Made by a program: the position numbers and the translations under genes | NCBI RefSeq assembly: GCF_022819085.1 | Contig: NZ_JALHAG010000001.1 | Location: 765,395-829,394, forward strand | Direction of reading: 5' to 3' | DNA from: Planococcus ruber | GTDB taxonomy: Bacteria > Bacillota > Bacilli > Bacillales_A > Planococcaceae | Length of the DNA stretch: 64,000 nucleotides | Shown here: positions 62,132 to 64,000 of the stretch, one piece after another | Layout of the letters: each line of letters begins with the position of its first letter | How positions within the stretch are numbered: position 1 is the stretch's first letter | Notes under the pieces: generated by a model | What the model was told of the DNA's origin: nothing | Database searches by the model: none | What the model saw: the letters and a program-made list of their open reading frames with translations, nothing else

Positions 62132-63203
62132 AATTAGACTGGACAATATCTCAAAGACCTTTAACGGAGACCAGGTCGTCAAAAACATTTCCCTGACGAT
62201 CAAGGATGGCTCGTTTACAGTGCTAGTCGGCCCTTCCGGCTGTGGGAAATCCACCATTTTGCGGATGCTCGCGGGCTTTGAGCAACAGACCGAAGGCGAT
62301 ATCTGGATTGATGGAAAGCGGGTCAATGATCTCGCTCCCAGCAAGCGTGACATCGCGATGGTGTTTCAGAACTATGCCCTTTATCCGACCATGACTGTTA
62401 AAGGGAATATCGAGTTTGGACTAGCCAACCGGAAAGTGCCGAAAAAGGAACGGAATCTGTTGATTGCGGAAATCGCAGAAATAGTCGGCTTGTCCGATCA
62501 TTTGGACAAAAAACCCGATAAGCTGTCGGGAGGCCAGCGCCAGCGGGTAGCCCTTGCACGTGCCATGGTCAAGAAGCCAAAAGTCTTCATCCTGGATGAA
62601 CCGCTATCTAACCTGGATGCCAAGCTCCGCACGCAGATGCGCACGGAATTGATTCAGCTGCACGAAAAATTAGGGACGACTTTCGTCTATGTTACCCATG
62701 ACCAAGTTGAAGCGATGTCGATGGGCGATGAAATCATTATCTTAAACAAAGGAGTCGTTCAGCAAAAAGCAGCACCGATTGATGTGTATCAGAGTCCGGG
62801 TAATCTATTCGCGGCGGAATTCATCGGCCAGCCGCCAATGAACGTTTTCAAAAAAGAAGAATTTCACGAACTTCAAGATGCCCTGCCGGAAGCTGCGGCA
62901 TATATCGGGTTTCGGCCGGAGCATGCGGGCCTTGCTTTGGAATCCGCTCATGTGCCGCATACCATCGAACTGGAAAGTGAGATTTTGACACTCGAAACGC
63001 TAGGGGCGGAAACGGTCTATAAAGTGAAAAACCGTGTCGGTACGATGAACATCCGTAGCTTTACGGCCCCCGTATCCAAGCGAGGCAAGTGCTTTGCCAC
63101 GATTCCGATGGAAAAGCTGTATGCTTTCGGAGCCGATCAGACAGCATTGCCTGCATTGGATTTCCCGTTCCAAAAGGAGGCGGCATTGAATGGCGTTCGC
63201 TAA
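62124..63203 (+). CDS. ugpC: ABC transporter ATP-binding protein (UgpC/MsmX-like)
   Basis: A 359-residue sugar-type ATPase. Walker A is GPSGCGKST, the signature is LSGGQRQRVALARAM and Walker B VFILDEPLSNLD. The C-terminal TOBE/regulatory domain of ~120 residues contains YIGFRPEHAGL. It powers the ugp importer, and by analogy with MsmX may also serve the ATPase-less frl transporter in this window. ATG 62124 behind AAAGGAAG overlaps the HAD gene. Confidence 0.92.
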   Translation: MAEIRLDNISKTFNGDQVVKNISLTIKDGSFTVLVGPSGCGKSTILRMLAGFEQQTEGDIWIDGKRVNDLAPSKRDIAMVFQNYALYPTMTVKGNIEFGLANRKVPKKERNLLIAEIAEIVGLSDHLDKKPDKLSGGQRQRVALARAMVKKPKVFILDEPLSNLDAKLRTQMRTELIQLHEKLGTTFVYVTHDQVEAMSMGDEIIILNKGVVQQKAAPIDVYQSPGNLFAAEFIGQPPMNVFKKEEFHELQDALPEAAAYIGFRPEHAGLALESAHVPHTIELESEILTLETLGAETVYKVKNRVGTMNIRSFTAPVSKRGKCFATIPMEKLYAFGADQTALPALDFPFQKEAALNGVR

Positions 63204-64000
63204 AGTCCAGCTTGATATGGAAGAAAAGAAAGCGGAGCGGCAAGGTTTCCTTTCCTGGGTGAAACTGCGTCCCTATGCGATGATTTTTCCGGCAATCTTC
63301 ATTTTTTGTTTGTTTTTCATCTATCCTATCGGCTATATGATCTATTTAAGTTTTCATGACTGGAATTTTGTCAGTCCGGTCAAGGACTTTGTCGGAACTT
63401 CCAATTTCAGCTATTTGCTGAGCGACCGGGATTTCAGGGAAGTCATTTCCAACTCATTCATCTATACGTTTTTCACTGTGTTTTTGACGATCAGCTTATC
63501 CTTGCTTTTAGCTCTTTGGCTGAACCGAGGCGGTACTGTCTACTCATTCATGCAGGCATCGATCTTCAGCCCGCATATTATTTCACTGGTATCGGTTTCC
63601 ATGCTGTGGATGTGGATCATGGATGCCGATTACGGCTTGTTGAATTGGTTCCTTAACCTGATTGGCATGGAATCGGTCATGTGGCTGACAAGTCCCGAAT
63701 ATGCGCTCACTTCCTTGATCCTTGTGGCGGTATGGAAAGGAATCGGTTTCAATACCCTCGTTTTTATCGCTGGTTTGCAGAGCATTCCAAAAGACTTGTA
63801 TGAAGCGGCGGAATTGGATCACACGCCGCCGTGGAGAAGGTTCTTGAAGATCACCGTGCCGATGCTGTCGCCAACTTTGTTTTTCCTGACAATCATTGGT
63901 GTCATCAACTCGTTCCAAGTGTTCGAGACCATTAACCTGATGACAGCGGGTGGACCGATCAACTCGACAAACACCTTTGTTTATTACATCTATCAATACG
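63190..64000 (+). CDS. ugpA: ABC transporter permease (UgpA-like), 3'-truncated by the window
   Basis: The first 270 residues of a MalF/UgpA-type permease. Helices follow a short charged N-terminus; the EAA loop is LYEAAELDHTPPWRRFLKITVP, and the segment INLMTAGGPINSTNTFVYYIY ends the window. ATG 63190 overlaps the ugpC end by 14 bases, with AAAGGAGGCGG inside ugpC. UgpE presumably follows outside. Confidence 0.9.
   Translation, partial: MAFAKVQLDMEEKKAERQGFLSWVKLRPYAMIFPAIFIFCLFFIYPIGYMIYLSFHDWNFVSPVKDFVGTSNFSYLLSDRDFREVISNSFIYTFFTVFLTISLSLLLALWLNRGGTVYSFMQASIFSPHIISLVSVSMLWMWIMDADYGLLNWFLNLIGMESVMWLTSPEYALTSLILVAVWKGIGFNTLVFIAGLQSIPKDLYEAAELDHTPPWRRFLKITVPMLSPTLFFLTIIGVINSFQVFETINLMTAGGPINSTNTFVYYIYQY

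Noticed and set aside
1..64000. CRISPR arrays, tRNA and rRNA genes
   Set aside because: No regular repeat-spacer units and no cloverleaf or rRNA sequence noticed by eye.

Overview
The window looks like a chromosomal segment of a low-to-moderate GC Gram-positive bacterium of the Bacillales, most plausibly Planococcaceae (Planococcus/Planomicrobium-like). The grounds are strong AAGGAGG-type ribosome sites with ATG/GTG/TTG starts, lipobox signal peptides, rho-independent terminators after most transcripts, an SAM-I (S-box) riboswitch, Zur boxes, a GlpP antiterminator and a Bacillus-like frl operon order. The genus is an inference. No tRNA, rRNA, CRISPR array or intact IS element was seen.

Region by region. 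1-5.4 kb: the 3' end of leuC, then leuD, a DUF3311/sodium:solute symporter pair, an MFS transporter and a flavin reductase. 5.5-9.1 kb: a PadR regulator with a DUF2812 protein, small membrane proteins, and an ECF sigma/anti-sigma pair. 9.2-12.8 kb (minus): a YehR-type lipoprotein, and a TetR regulator with an MMPL/RND exporter behind a perfect 20-bp inverted repeat. 12.9-17.1 kb: a YtrA-type GntR operon with its transporter, then a NatAB-like ABC exporter. 17.1-18.1 kb: an SAM-I riboswitch in front of a metal-dependent cyclase/hydrolase. 18.2-22.9 kb: small proteins, a DUF2975/XRE pair, a FusB-like EF-G-binding protein, and an HU protein with an unusual C-terminal half.

23.0-34.1 kb is a visibly AT-richer defence island. 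It holds Vsr, a C5-cytosine methyltransferase, an HNH endonuclease, a Z1-domain NTPase, a MORC/MutL-like GHKL ATPase, two proteins of unknown function and a DUF4420 PD-(D/E)XK nuclease-like protein. The last five form a tight, overlapping operon. It continues into a cell-surface SLH/metallo-beta-lactamase/lamin-tail protein with DUF3006 (34.7-36.7 kb), then a MazG-like protein overlapping a PLD-nuclease/SF2-helicase fusion and a DUF4357 protein (36.8-40.0 kb).

40.3-45.3 kb: a secreted DNA-entry-type nuclease lipoprotein, a Gfo/Idh/MocA oxidoreductase, a CPCC protein, small membrane proteins, and a divergent second-type PRPP synthetase. 45.3-46.0 kb is noncoding, with DnaA-box-like repeats, a possible gene remnant and a 22-bp palindromic operator. 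46.0-52.6 kb: a complete fructosamine operon (frlB-O-N-M-D-R plus a HAD phosphatase). 52.8-54.3 kb: a TetR/SDR divergent pair. 54.4-57.1 kb (minus): a zinc-starvation cluster (ZnuA, zinc-free S14, zinc-free L33, CobW/ZagA GTPase) with two Zur boxes. 57.2-59.0 kb: small genes and a metallophosphoesterase. 59.1-64.0 kb: GlpP, a leader terminator, and a ugp-like glycerol-3-phosphate ABC operon containing a HAD phosphatase, cut by the window end.

Working logic: the frl and ugp-like operons scavenge carbon and phosphate compounds. The zinc cluster swaps ribosomal proteins and imports zinc under starvation. The central island defends against foreign DNA.
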